The position numbers and the translations under genes are program-made. This document shows positions 1-7,610 of a stretch of 35,759 bases of DNA, piece by piece. Numbering within the stretch: the first letter of the stretch is position 1; each line of letters begins with the position of its first letter. Under the pieces are notes generated by a model. The model searched no databases. It saw only the letters and a list, made by a program, of their open reading frames with translations, and was not told the DNA's origin. Source of the stretch: Streptomyces melanogenes. GTDB taxonomy: Bacteria; Actinomycetota; Actinomycetes; Streptomycetales; Streptomycetaceae. The stretch is from assembly GCF_014649795.1 (NCBI RefSeq), contig NZ_BMTS01000045.1, forward strand, positions 1 through 35,759, in the 5' to 3' direction.

Positions 1-154
1 GTATCTCGGCCCAGTCCTCCACCTTTAGCACCCTCCATGATCATCAAGGGGGGTCAATTTTCGGAAGACCTCCTGGGGGTCAGTCTTCAGGAACCCGCGA
101 CACCTGCGTGCGCGGTGTCCCGTCTTCTTCTCACCTCTCCTGAACACCTGGTGC

Positions 155-1336
155 GTGACCGGATACGACGACATCGTCGCCGTCCTCGACGACGAAGAGA
201 ACTTCATGGTCCACGGTGCACAGCCCTCTTCGCCCTCAGCTACAGGCGCCGCGCCAGGCGCGGCCCCCGCCACGGGATCGTGGCGCGACGACGGAGTCCC
301 GATGGGCGCCCTGGACGCCTGCGAACACACCAGGCTGCGGGCCGTGGTGAGCTCGGGGTTCAGCCCGGCGATACTGAAGGCTTTCGAGCCGGTGGTCCGC
401 GCGACGGCCACACGACTGCTGGAACCACTGGCCTCGCTCCCCGAGTTCGACCTCGTCTCCCAGTTCGCCTCGCCCTACTGCCTGGCCGTGACCCTCCAGT
501 TCCTCGGCATTCCGACGGAAACCCACGACAGGTGCGAGCAGCGGTTGGAGCAGGGGCTCGGGTCGATGCAGCACGGCGGCAGCGGAGGCCCTGGGCTGCT
601 GCGCGCGTACGCCGAAGAGCTGCGGGAATGCGAGCCGTTCGCACGGGATCTCATCGCACAGCGGCTGGCAGCACCCGCGCCCGACCTCATCAGCCACATG
701 CTCCACGAACGCCCCGGGGGCCATCGCCTCTCCACCAACGAAGTGATCGCGCAGATCCCCGCGTTGATCACGGCGGGACACCTCAGCCCGGCACAGGCTC
801 TGGCCTCCGTCGTCGGCCACCAACTGTGCTCCCCCGGGGGATGGCATGAGGTGGCCGTCGGCAGCGTACCGATTCCCCAGCTCGTCGAGGAGGGACTCCG
901 CGCGGACGGCCCGATCATCGGCACCTATCGCACGGCTCGGAACGAGGTGACCGTGGCAGGCAGAAACCTGCCGGCCGGCACGCGCCTCCTGCTGCTGTAC
1001 GGGTCGGCCAACCACGACGAGAGAAAGTTCAGGCAGTCCGACTGGTTCGCCCCCCGCAGGCAGCCTCAGACGTCTCACCTCGCCTTCGGCCGGGGAGCGC
1101 ATGCCTGCGTCGGAGCCACGCTGGCCCGTCTGGAACTGCGGGTCGCCCTGGAGGAGATGGCAGCCCGGCTACCGACGCTCACCCTCGTCTCCGAAACCGT
1201 CTCCGTCCACCGGCCCGCCTTCCCGCAACGCTCACTCACCGCTCTGTGGGTGCGCCCGGGCACCTGCCCGCCGCAGCGGGCGCCGGTGGACGGGGCCGGA
1301 TCGCCGTCCGACGTGGACGGCTGTCCGGTGTACTGA
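155..1336 (+). CDS. Cytochrome P450, 5' end apparently frameshifted or outside the window
   Basis: Heme-thiolate monooxygenase, expected to hydroxylate or otherwise oxidise a small molecule using external electron donors. Counting from GTG 155, the heme loop FGRGAHACVG lies at 311-320 with Cys318 as ligand, and the K-helix ExxR is E246-R249. The I-helix reads AGHLSP (207-212) where bacterial P450s usually have AGxET or AGxDT, so the acid-alcohol pair is altered. GTG 155 is probably not the true start. The same frame upstream (about 80-154) encodes a normal P450 N-terminal stretch (NPRHLRARCPVFFSPLL) but has no start codon and meets stops at 26-28 and 38-40. Another frame is open from base 1 and encodes FSEDLLG just before it. 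Removing one G from the run at 75-79 would join the two. It heads a plus-strand series of pathway-like genes. Family assignment is firm; substrate is unknown. Confidence 0.85.
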   Translation: MTGYDDIVAVLDDEENFMVHGAQPSSPSATGAAPGAAPATGSWRDDGVPMGALDACEHTRLRAVVSSGFSPAILKAFEPVVRATATRLLEPLASLPEFDLVSQFASPYCLAVTLQFLGIPTETHDRCEQRLEQGLGSMQHGGSGGPGLLRAYAEELRECEPFARDLIAQRLAAPAPDLISHMLHERPGGHRLSTNEVIAQIPALITAGHLSPAQALASVVGHQLCSPGGWHEVAVGSVPIPQLVEEGLRADGPIIGTYRTARNEVTVAGRNLPAGTRLLLLYGSANHDERKFRQSDWFAPRRQPQTSHLAFGRGAHACVGATLARLELRVALEEMAARLPTLTLVSETVSVHRPAFPQRSLTALWVRPGTCPPQRAPVDGAGSPSDVDGCPVY

Positions 1337-1819
1337 GCGAGTGCGCGAGGGCCCGGCGCGCCCAGAGGGGAGGCCGGGCCCCGGCCGACCCGGGGCATTG
1401 GGCATGAGGGGGCCCGGCACCACCCGCGAGGATCACACATCGGCCGTCGCGCGGACGGTACGACACGAGCGGTCGTCACTCGCATGACTCTGCCCGGTCA
1501 CGGTGAAATCGCCGCACGCCTGCCGAGAATGCAACGGGGCTCCGGGTTGACGGCGTGTGCCTGTGTCACCCGCCATGATCCGGGGAGCCCCGTTGCCGCT
1601 TCAGGTTGACACGCCGCTCCCCGCCCCCTGGGGTCGAACACACCGTATTCGCCACTGAATTGCCCCGGGTGACGGATCTGCCTTGGGCATCGGCCCCGCA
1701 CCTTCACGGCGAGAAGGAGTTGAGCGTGTCGCGGCGCCGGTGGTCACGCGCCGCTGCCAGGGTGAGCGCACCGACCGGGACGGACTTCCGAACCGGGGTC
1801 CCATGGAGAGGATCAAAGG
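1337..1819. other. Non-coding gap after the P450
   Basis: No convincing gene was found; the open frames here lack ribosome binding sites and family features. The stretch holds a large inverted repeat (1531-1596, listed separately) and the leader of the secreted-protein gene that starts at 1820. No sigma-70-type promoter with good spacing could be assigned. Confidence 0.5.
1531..1596. terminator. Inverted repeat with 13-bp perfect arms
   Basis: The left arm gcaacggggctcc (1531-1543) is the exact reverse complement of 1584-1596, with a 40-base loop. It lies about 195 bases after the P450 stop and could terminate that transcript or form a leader structure for the next gene. There is no T-run, which is common for actinobacterial terminators. 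The long loop makes the role uncertain. Confidence 0.45.
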
Positions 1820-2413
1820 ATGACCACGACGGCCAATGGCCGCATCGCCAAGGCCGCCGCCCTGCTGCTGTGCGTCTGTCTCACCTCCGCTCCGAGCGCT
1901 CGTGCCGCCGAGAGCTCCGTCGACCTCGTGTGCACGGGGCAGGAGCACGGCACGTCCACACCCGGGGTGACGAACAGCTCGCAAGCCGTCGATGCCGCCG
2001 TCGACGGCGTGCTCGGCACGCAGGCCGAGCACGGATCGTGCATGCTCCTCTCGGACGAGGACGCCCTTCCCGCCCCGGACCGGGCGCAGTCGGCTCGCTA
2101 CACCGACAAGGGCACGGCGGCCGCCTCGTGCAGCGCGTTTCCCTTCGCTCCCGCCCCCCACACCAGGATCCTCACCTGGGGCGACGGCGTGACCAGCACG
2201 TTCACGTACGACTACGGGACGCAAAAGGCATTGCCCCTGGCAGAGGGGGAGTTCGCCCTGGTCGGCACCATCACAGCAGGCCGGTTCGCGGGGGCGGGCG
2301 CCGACGAAACCGTGGACGTCTCCGCCCTCGACCCGGCGGCGTGCGCCACCCCCGGCGGCGTCACCCGGTGGGACACGCCGACGCTCCTGACGATCCACGA
2401 CGCCCACCTGTGA
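1820..2413 (+). CDS. Secreted protein of unknown function
   Basis: 197 residues with a Sec-type signal peptide: a basic start (NGRIAKAA), a hydrophobic core LLLCVCLTS and a likely AxA cleavage near SARA-AE (about residue 30). The mature part carries four scattered cysteines that could form disulfides and ends in a Thr/Leu-rich segment. No catalytic motif or known domain is recognised. The start is supported by GAGAGGA/AAAGG just before ATG 1820. It lies between the P450 and the AhpD-like gene, all on the same strand, so it may belong to the biosynthetic locus. An extracellular binding or accessory role is possible but nothing in the sequence proves it. Confidence 0.75.
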   Translation: MTTTANGRIAKAAALLLCVCLTSAPSARAAESSVDLVCTGQEHGTSTPGVTNSSQAVDAAVDGVLGTQAEHGSCMLLSDEDALPAPDRAQSARYTDKGTAAASCSAFPFAPAPHTRILTWGDGVTSTFTYDYGTQKALPLAEGEFALVGTITAGRFAGAGADETVDVSALDPAACATPGGVTRWDTPTLLTIHDAHL

Positions 2414-2522
2414 GCCGTGACGGCAACATGCCGGCCTGAGATCGCGGCTCCTCGCGGTGGGTAGCGCTCGTTCCCGCCGATGCCGCGCCAGGCCGCTGTC
2501 ATCCCCGTGAAGGGAGATCCTC

Positions 2523-3647
2523 ATGAAAGCAGCAGATCTGCTGCGGACCGCTCTGCGCCGGCCCTCGCTCGCGCAGATCAGACACGTCGCACCGGTCCCC
2601 TTCCGCACCGCCGAGCCGAAGGTGGCCCGGATCTACCGGGATCTGGAGCGGGAGTTCGGGCTGCTCGCGCCCCCCATCGCCCTGCACGCCTCCAGCCCCG
2701 ACGTCCTCGCGGCGAGCTGGGCACTGCTCCGGGAGTCGATGGTCGCGCCGGGCCGGGCCGACCTGGCCTCCAAGGAAGCCGTCGCAGTGGCGGTCTCGGA
2801 GCACAACGCCTGCCCGTTCTGCATCACCGTCCACTCGTCGATGCTGACCACCCTGGTGGGCTCGGGCGCCGCCGCGCACCAGCCCGCAAGGACCTGGGCC
2901 GAGGCGCACGCCACCCGCCCCGCCTCCGTATCTGCTGGAGTCCGCGGGCCGGGCCCGGACCACCTGCCCGAGTTCGTCGCCGTCGCCGTGCTGCTCCACT
3001 ACCTCAACCGCATGGCACACGTCTTCCTCGGGGACTTCCCCCTGCCGCCGTACGTCCCTCCCGCGGCCCTTCGAGCCGTCATGCCGGCTCTGACCCGGCT
3101 GCGGCGCTCGGCGAGCCGCCAGGAGCCGGCGCCGGGGCGTTCCCTCGATCTGCTCCCGGCAGCGGCACTCCCCGTCGACCTGGCGTGGGCCGCCGACGGC
3201 CCGGCCCACATCGCCCGGGCGTTCGCGCAGGCGGCGGCGGTGATCGACGCGGCCGGCGAGCGCTCGGTACCGGACCGGGTCCGCGAACTGGTCCTGGGCG
3301 CGCTGCGGGTCTGGGACGGAGCGCCCCCGGGGCTGAGCCGGTCCTGGACGGAACCGCTCCTGAACGAGCTGCCGTGGGGGGACCGCGTGCCGGGCCGACT
3401 CGCCCTGCTGGTCGCACTCGCCCCGTACCAGGTGGACGCGGCCGCGATCGGCGCCTACCGCGTCCAGGCGCCGGACGACGCAAGCCTCGTGGAACTCGCC
3501 GCGTGGGCGAGCATGGCGGCGGCCCGGGAGGCCGGCGGGTGGGCTGCGAGCACAGGTGCCACGAGCACCGGGGAAAGACCGGATCACCGCACCGCGGCCT
3601 GCGTCCGGCACTACGCCGAACGCCACGACACACCAGCGCAGGACTAG
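2523..3647 (+). CDS. AhpD / carboxymuconolactone decarboxylase-like CxxC protein
   Basis: 374 residues, cytoplasmic, no signal peptide. Residues 85-104 hold the AhpD-type redox signature: a conserved Glu (E85 or E93), then C97-P-F-C100 and H104 (CxxCxxxH). In AhpD-fold proteins this CxxC reduces peroxides or accepts electrons from a thiol partner. The protein is about twice the length of a single AhpD domain; the second half (about 200-350) is alpha-helical in character and may be a degenerate repeat without its own CxxC. A good ribosome binding site (AAGGGAGA) precedes ATG 2523. It sits directly upstream of a Tat-exported protein gene in the enediyne-type locus, where protection against radical or peroxide damage would make sense; that link is inference. 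Confidence 0.7.
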   Translation: MKAADLLRTALRRPSLAQIRHVAPVPFRTAEPKVARIYRDLEREFGLLAPPIALHASSPDVLAASWALLRESMVAPGRADLASKEAVAVAVSEHNACPFCITVHSSMLTTLVGSGAAAHQPARTWAEAHATRPASVSAGVRGPGPDHLPEFVAVAVLLHYLNRMAHVFLGDFPLPPYVPPAALRAVMPALTRLRRSASRQEPAPGRSLDLLPAAALPVDLAWAADGPAHIARAFAQAAAVIDAAGERSVPDRVRELVLGALRVWDGAPPGLSRSWTEPLLNELPWGDRVPGRLALLVALAPYQVDAAAIGAYRVQAPDDASLVELAAWASMAAAREAGGWAASTGATSTGERPDHRTAACVRHYAERHDTPAQD

Positions 3648-3764
3648 AACAAACGGGTCCGAATATCCCCAATTGCAACGAACGATGACAGATCGTCCCT
3701 TTCGCTGAGGTATACGTGATCTCGACGCTGCCGGATGACCCACGCGTGTAAGGCGTCGGGTGGC

Positions 3765-3784
3765 GGCTGCCTTCGGGGGCAGCC
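3765..3784. promoter_or_regulatory. Small hairpin in the leader of the Tat-substrate gene
   Basis: ggctgcc (3765-3771) pairs with ggcagcc (3778-3784) around a six-base loop, 42 bases before ATG 3827. It could terminate the AhpD-like transcript or act in the 5' leader of the next gene. The 179-base gap 3648-3826 otherwise holds an AT-richer stretch (around 3661-3720) likely to contain a promoter. Confidence 0.35.
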
Positions 3785-3826
3785 TCTGCGCTGCCTCCTC
3801 ACCGTGGAGAAAGGAAAGACAGTCGG

Positions 3827-4525
3827 ATGACTGAGTCTGAGATCATCGACAGCGGAAGTGACCGTCGCGGGTTCATGAAGGGCGCCGCGGTGACCGCCGC
3901 GGCCGTGGGGGCCGGGGCGCTCGCCACGGGCACGGCCAACGCCGCCGGGGTGGAGGCGCTGGGTAAGGGGCAGCCACTGCCCTTCCCGTTCCCCATCCCG
4001 CCGATCGGCGTGGACATCCCCTGCAGCTGCTACGCCGCCAACGTGCCGCTGAACATCAACGTCCTTGGCGTCGTCAACTGTGACTTCAAGGGCGGCATCG
4101 ACATCTGCGTCCGCGCGTTCACGAACAACGTGGTCGAGTTGGAGATCGTCGGCCACAAGGTGGTCTGCGAGATTCCGGGACTCAGGATCACCATCGAGCA
4201 GTCGGACACGCAGATCACGCCGCTCAGCCTGCTGCAGATCAACCCGGGGTCGGGGCTCTTCCCCGTTCCGTTCCCGGAGATGATCGTCAAGCTGCTGTTT
4301 ACGCTGACGATCCAGCAGCTGGACTCCAGCGGCAACCCCACGGGTACCCCCACCGTCCTGTCGACGGACCCGACCAACCCGGCCGTCCTGTCGTCGGGTG
4401 CCCTCACCTCGTTCCCCCCGACCAACCAGGGGTACACCCTGACGAAGGCGATCCCGCTGCTCGACCAGAACGGGAACCAGGCCGGCATGCTCAACGGCTT
4501 CCCGGTCAACGTCAACCAGGCCTGA
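3827..4525 (+). CDS. Tat-exported secreted protein, function unknown
   Basis: 232 residues. The N-terminus has a textbook twin-arginine signal: SDRRGFMKG (residues 11-19, Arg13-Arg14, Phe16, Lys18), then an Ala/Gly/Val core and an ANA cleavage site near residue 39. The mature protein begins with a Pro/Phe-rich stretch (50-60), then a region with five cysteines (C66, C68, C85, C94, C114) in alternating hydrophobic residues suggestive of beta-structure, and a Thr/Pro-rich C-terminal third. No enzyme motif is recognised. A strong ribosome binding site (AGAAAGGAAAG) precedes the ATG and a 15-bp hairpin terminator follows the stop. Tat export implies folding, or cofactor or ligand loading, before export. 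With tatA, tatB-like and tatC genes in the same locus it is the obvious local substrate. A carrier or sequestering role for the polyketide product is speculation. Confidence 0.8.
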   Translation: MTESEIIDSGSDRRGFMKGAAVTAAAVGAGALATGTANAAGVEALGKGQPLPFPFPIPPIGVDIPCSCYAANVPLNINVLGVVNCDFKGGIDICVRAFTNNVVELEIVGHKVVCEIPGLRITIEQSDTQITPLSLLQINPGSGLFPVPFPEMIVKLLFTLTIQQLDSSGNPTGTPTVLSTDPTNPAVLSSGALTSFPPTNQGYTLTKAIPLLDQNGNQAGMLNGFPVNVNQA

Positions 4526-4546
4526 CCCCCCGTCTCGGCCTCACCT

Positions 4547-4583
4547 CACCGCACCCCGCTCTCGGTCCGAGCGGGGTGCGGTG
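4547..4583 (+). terminator. Strong hairpin terminator
   Basis: Perfect 15-bp stem: 4547-4561 (caccgcaccccgctc) pairs with 4569-4583, loop of 7 bases, starting 22 bases after the stop of the Tat-exported protein gene. It should end that transcript and isolate it from the flavoprotein gene at 4666. Confidence 0.8.
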
Positions 4584-4665
4584 CCGTGCCCCGACGGGGT
4601 TACCGGTGCGGCCGGTGGGCAGAAACGCCTGGGACGAGTCGGGGAATCCGGGGAGGGGCGGGCCC

Positions 4666-6270
4666 ATGGGGACACGTACCGGGAAGGATCCGGTGGTGGA
4701 GCACCACCGGTTCGTGGTGCTCGGGGCGGGCCCGGCCGGGCTGCAGCTGGGCTGCTTCCTCCAGACGGCCGGGGCCGACTACGCCGTGCTGGAGCGCGAG
4801 GACGCTCCCGGCGGCTTCTTCCGCCGCTTTCCCCGACATCGGCGCCTGATCTCGCTGAACAAGGTGCACACCCTGGAGGACGACCCGGAGATCCGGCTGC
4901 GCTGGGACTGGAACTCGCTGCTCTCCCCCACCTCCACCCCCCTGTTCACCGATTACAGCGCGGACTGGTTCCCTCATGCCGACACGATGGTCGCGTATCT
5001 GAGGGACTATCAGGCGGCACACGTCCCCGGCGTCCGTTTCGGAGTCGACGTCGAACGGATCACCCGCCACGGCGAGGGGTTCGCGCTGCGCGCCGCCGAC
5101 GGACGCCTGTTCACATGTGACTGCCTGGTCGTGGCCACCGGGTGGGGCGGCCCGTACGTCCCGCCGATCCCCGGGATCGAGCACGCCGTCGGCTACGAGA
5201 ACGCCCCGCTGGAGCCGGAGGCGTACCGTGGCCGGCGCGTCCTGGTCATCGGCAAGGGGAACTCCGCGTTCGAGACCGCAGCCCCGCTGCTCGACCACGC
5301 GGCCCTGGTGCACCTCGCCTCGCCACGCCCGCTGCGCCTGGCGTGGCACAGCAAGCACCCGGGAGACGTGCGCGGACAGTACGGGGCACTCCTGGACAGC
5401 TACTGGTTCAAGACGCTGCACGGCGTCCTGGAGTGCACGGTCGACGAGATACGCCCGGTCGACGGGGCCCTGCGGGTCGAGATCTCGTACACCCTCGCCG
5501 AGGGCGAGCGCGAGGTGCTCGAGTACGACACGGTGATCCACTGCACCGGGTTCCGCATGGACGACTCCGTCTTCGGCGAGGACTGCCGACCCGCGCTCGC
5601 GCCGAACGGACGCTTCCCCGCCACCGGCCCCGACTGGCAGTCCACGGACGTCGACGGCCTCTACTTCGCCGGCACCCTGGCCCAGGCCCGGGACACCAAG
5701 CACGCCTCCTCCCCGTTCATCGACGGCTTTCGCTACAACCTGCGCACTCTCGCGCGCCTGCTCACCGAACGGTACGAGGGGCGCCCGCTGGAATCACGTC
5801 CCCTCGACGCCGACCCCGACGCGCTGGCCACGGCGATGCTGGACCGGGTCAACTGGTCCTCAGCCCTGTGGACCCAGTTCGAGTACCTGGTCGACGTGTT
5901 CGTCCTGGACGAGGAGAGCGGCCGCGCCGACCACTACGAGGACCTGCCCGAGGACTACGCCGTGGAGCGATTCGGCCGAGAGGAGCACCTCTACACGCTC
6001 GGGCTGCGCTGGGGGCGCGAGGAGTACCGGGACGTCTTCGCCATCCGCCGTCATCCCGTGCCCGAGCGCGCCCACGAGTCGGCGTTCGTGCACCCGGTGA
6101 TCCGCCGCTACCGACGGGGCGAACCGACCGCCGAATGCCATCTGCTGGAGGACCTGCTGGCCCAGTGGCGGCGGCCGGACCGCCATGTCGAGCCGCTGCG
6201 GGCGTTCCTGCGCGAGCAGAGCGCCCCGCGGATCAGCGCCGTACTCCCGGCTCCACCGGGTACGGAGTGA
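4666..6270 (+). CDS. FOXRED2-like FAD/NAD(P)-dependent oxidoreductase
   Basis: 534 residues with two dinucleotide-binding folds. The FAD site VVLGAGPAGLQLG is at 17-29, followed by a FOXRED2-like stretch (FFRRFPRHRRLISLNK, 51-66). The NAD(P) site VIGKGNSAFE is at 194-203, and an ATGW motif (157-160) closes the first domain. Such two-dinucleotide flavoproteins reduce FAD with NAD(P)H and often oxygenate small molecules; the exact reaction is not predictable here. The C-terminal 150 residues are charged and resemble the FOXRED2 tail. ATG 4666 is chosen because a GGGAGGGG ribosome site lies just upstream; an in-frame ATG at 4576 lies inside the preceding terminator. Its 3' end overlaps the convergent UbiB-like gene by 38 bases. 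Likely a tailoring enzyme of the locus. Confidence 0.8.
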   Translation: MGTRTGKDPVVEHHRFVVLGAGPAGLQLGCFLQTAGADYAVLEREDAPGGFFRRFPRHRRLISLNKVHTLEDDPEIRLRWDWNSLLSPTSTPLFTDYSADWFPHADTMVAYLRDYQAAHVPGVRFGVDVERITRHGEGFALRAADGRLFTCDCLVVATGWGGPYVPPIPGIEHAVGYENAPLEPEAYRGRRVLVIGKGNSAFETAAPLLDHAALVHLASPRPLRLAWHSKHPGDVRGQYGALLDSYWFKTLHGVLECTVDEIRPVDGALRVEISYTLAEGEREVLEYDTVIHCTGFRMDDSVFGEDCRPALAPNGRFPATGPDWQSTDVDGLYFAGTLAQARDTKHASSPFIDGFRYNLRTLARLLTERYEGRPLESRPLDADPDALATAMLDRVNWSSALWTQFEYLVDVFVLDEESGRADHYEDLPEDYAVERFGREEHLYTLGLRWGREEYRDVFAIRRHPVPERAHESAFVHPVIRRYRRGEPTAECHLLEDLLAQWRRPDRHVEPLRAFLREQSAPRISAVLPAPPGTE

Positions 6271-7555
6271 AGTGGTCGCCGAACAACGCCTTGCCCACAT
6301 AGGGACCGGCCTCCCGCTGGAAGTCCACCTGCGGGGCGAAGGCCCGCACGGTGCCCTCCAGGACCAGCAGGGACAGCAGCGGAAACACGAACTCGGGGGC
6401 GGCGTACAGGCCGTGGCGACGCTGGATGTCGAACAGGGAGGTGGCGAACGACACCAGGTCGAAGTCCTGGGCGGCCAGGCCGCTGTTCGCCCGTACCAGG
6501 GCGGCGAGCTCCCGGGTGAAGCCCTCCTTGTCGGGGCGGGGCCCGAACGTCGCCGTGGAGAGCACGACGTCGGCGCAGCCCTCCCCGTCACCCAGGGTCA
6601 TCCGCAGGAAGAATCCGGCGAAGCGCTGCCTGGTCTGCTGGTCCAGGCGCACGGTGAAGCCCGCGTCGACGAGCACCACTTCGCCGTCCGGCTGGAAGTA
6701 CAGGTTGCCGGGGTGCAGATCGCAGTGGACCAGGCCGTCGATGAAGAGCATCCGGTAGATGCCGCGCAGCGTGGTGAGCACCGCGCGCTCGCGGACCTCG
6801 GCCGGCAGTTCGCCCGCCTCGCGCCGGCGCAACCCCTCGACGAACTCCATCACCAGCACGCCGTCGCCGCCGAGCTCCGGGCGGACGGCCGGAACGCGCA
6901 GGCCCGCCTCCTCGGCCAGGTTGGCCCGGAACTCCCGCAGCAGGCCCGCCTCGCGCGGGAAGTCCAGCTGGCTCCGGATCGCCGTCGCCATCTGGTCGAC
7001 GATGGCGACAGCCGGCACGTCGCGCAGCTGGGGCAGCCGGGCGGCGAGCCGGGTGGCGCAGCGCATGAGCTCCAGGTCCGCCGTCAGCTGCCGGGCGACC
7101 CCGGGGCGGCGCAGCTTGACGGCGACGGTGCGCCCGTCCGCGGCGGTGGCGCGGTAGACACAGGCGATGCTGCCCGCAGCGACAGGGTGGGCGGAGCCGT
7201 CCGCCCCCCGCTCCAGGACGAACCCGGCGAGCTCCGTCTCGCCCGCCCCCGCCCCCGCCCCCAGCGTCACGGGCCGCACCTGGTCGTGGAGGCGGCCGAG
7301 CGCGGCGCACACCCGCGGTGGCAGGACGTCGGCCCGGGTGGCCAGGAGCTGGGCGGCCTTGATGAAGGCCGGACCGAGCCGGGTGGTCAGCTCCACCAGC
7401 CACTGGTCCCGGCGGGCCGGGAAATCGCGCCGCACCGCGCCCACGGCGGCGTGCCCGGCGAGGGACGCGGCACCACGGCCCAGGACGAGCAGCAGAGCCG
7501 CGCCCCGGGCGACGAGCACTCTGCGAGGGATGGCGGCGTGGCGAGCGGCGGTCAT
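6233..7555 (-). CDS. UbiB/ABC1 (AarF) family atypical kinase-like protein
   Basis: 440 residues. The family hallmarks are visible but drifted: KxGQ appears as KAAQ (66-69), the Ala-rich nucleotide loop as AAGSIACVYRA (about 126-136), the lysine strand as VAVKLRR (about 144-150), the catalytic loop as HCDLHPGNL, and the metal-binding DFG as DAG within LVDAGFTV. The N-terminus has a hydrophobic Leu/Val/Ala segment (about 13-40) that may associate with membrane. UbiB proteins are ATPases or kinases supporting isoprenoid-quinone and lipid pathways. ATG 7555 has GAGGAG upstream. It lies 55 bases downstream of tatC and is probably cotranscribed with it; the stop is inside the end of the convergent flavoprotein gene. 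Role in this locus is unknown; handling of a lipophilic polyene intermediate is one guess. Confidence 0.8.
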   Translation of the reverse strand: MTAARHAAIPRRVLVARGAALLLVLGRGAASLAGHAAVGAVRRDFPARRDQWLVELTTRLGPAFIKAAQLLATRADVLPPRVCAALGRLHDQVRPVTLGAGAGAGETELAGFVLERGADGSAHPVAAGSIACVYRATAADGRTVAVKLRRPGVARQLTADLELMRCATRLAARLPQLRDVPAVAIVDQMATAIRSQLDFPREAGLLREFRANLAEEAGLRVPAVRPELGGDGVLVMEFVEGLRRREAGELPAEVRERAVLTTLRGIYRMLFIDGLVHCDLHPGNLYFQPDGEVVLVDAGFTVRLDQQTRQRFAGFFLRMTLGDGEGCADVVLSTATFGPRPDKEGFTRELAALVRANSGLAAQDFDLVSFATSLFDIQRRHGLYAAPEFVFPLLSLLVLEGTVRAFAPQVDFQREAGPYVGKALFGDHFTPYPVEPGVRR

Positions 7556-7610
7556 CGATGACTCCTCGGACGGGTGGAGGTCTGGGTGGTGCGTACGGAG
7601 AGGGGATCGG

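Noticed and set aside
4576..4665. Earlier in-frame ATG for the flavoprotein gene
   Set aside because: It lies inside the right arm of the 4547-4583 terminator and lacks a ribosome site; ATG 4666 has a strong one.
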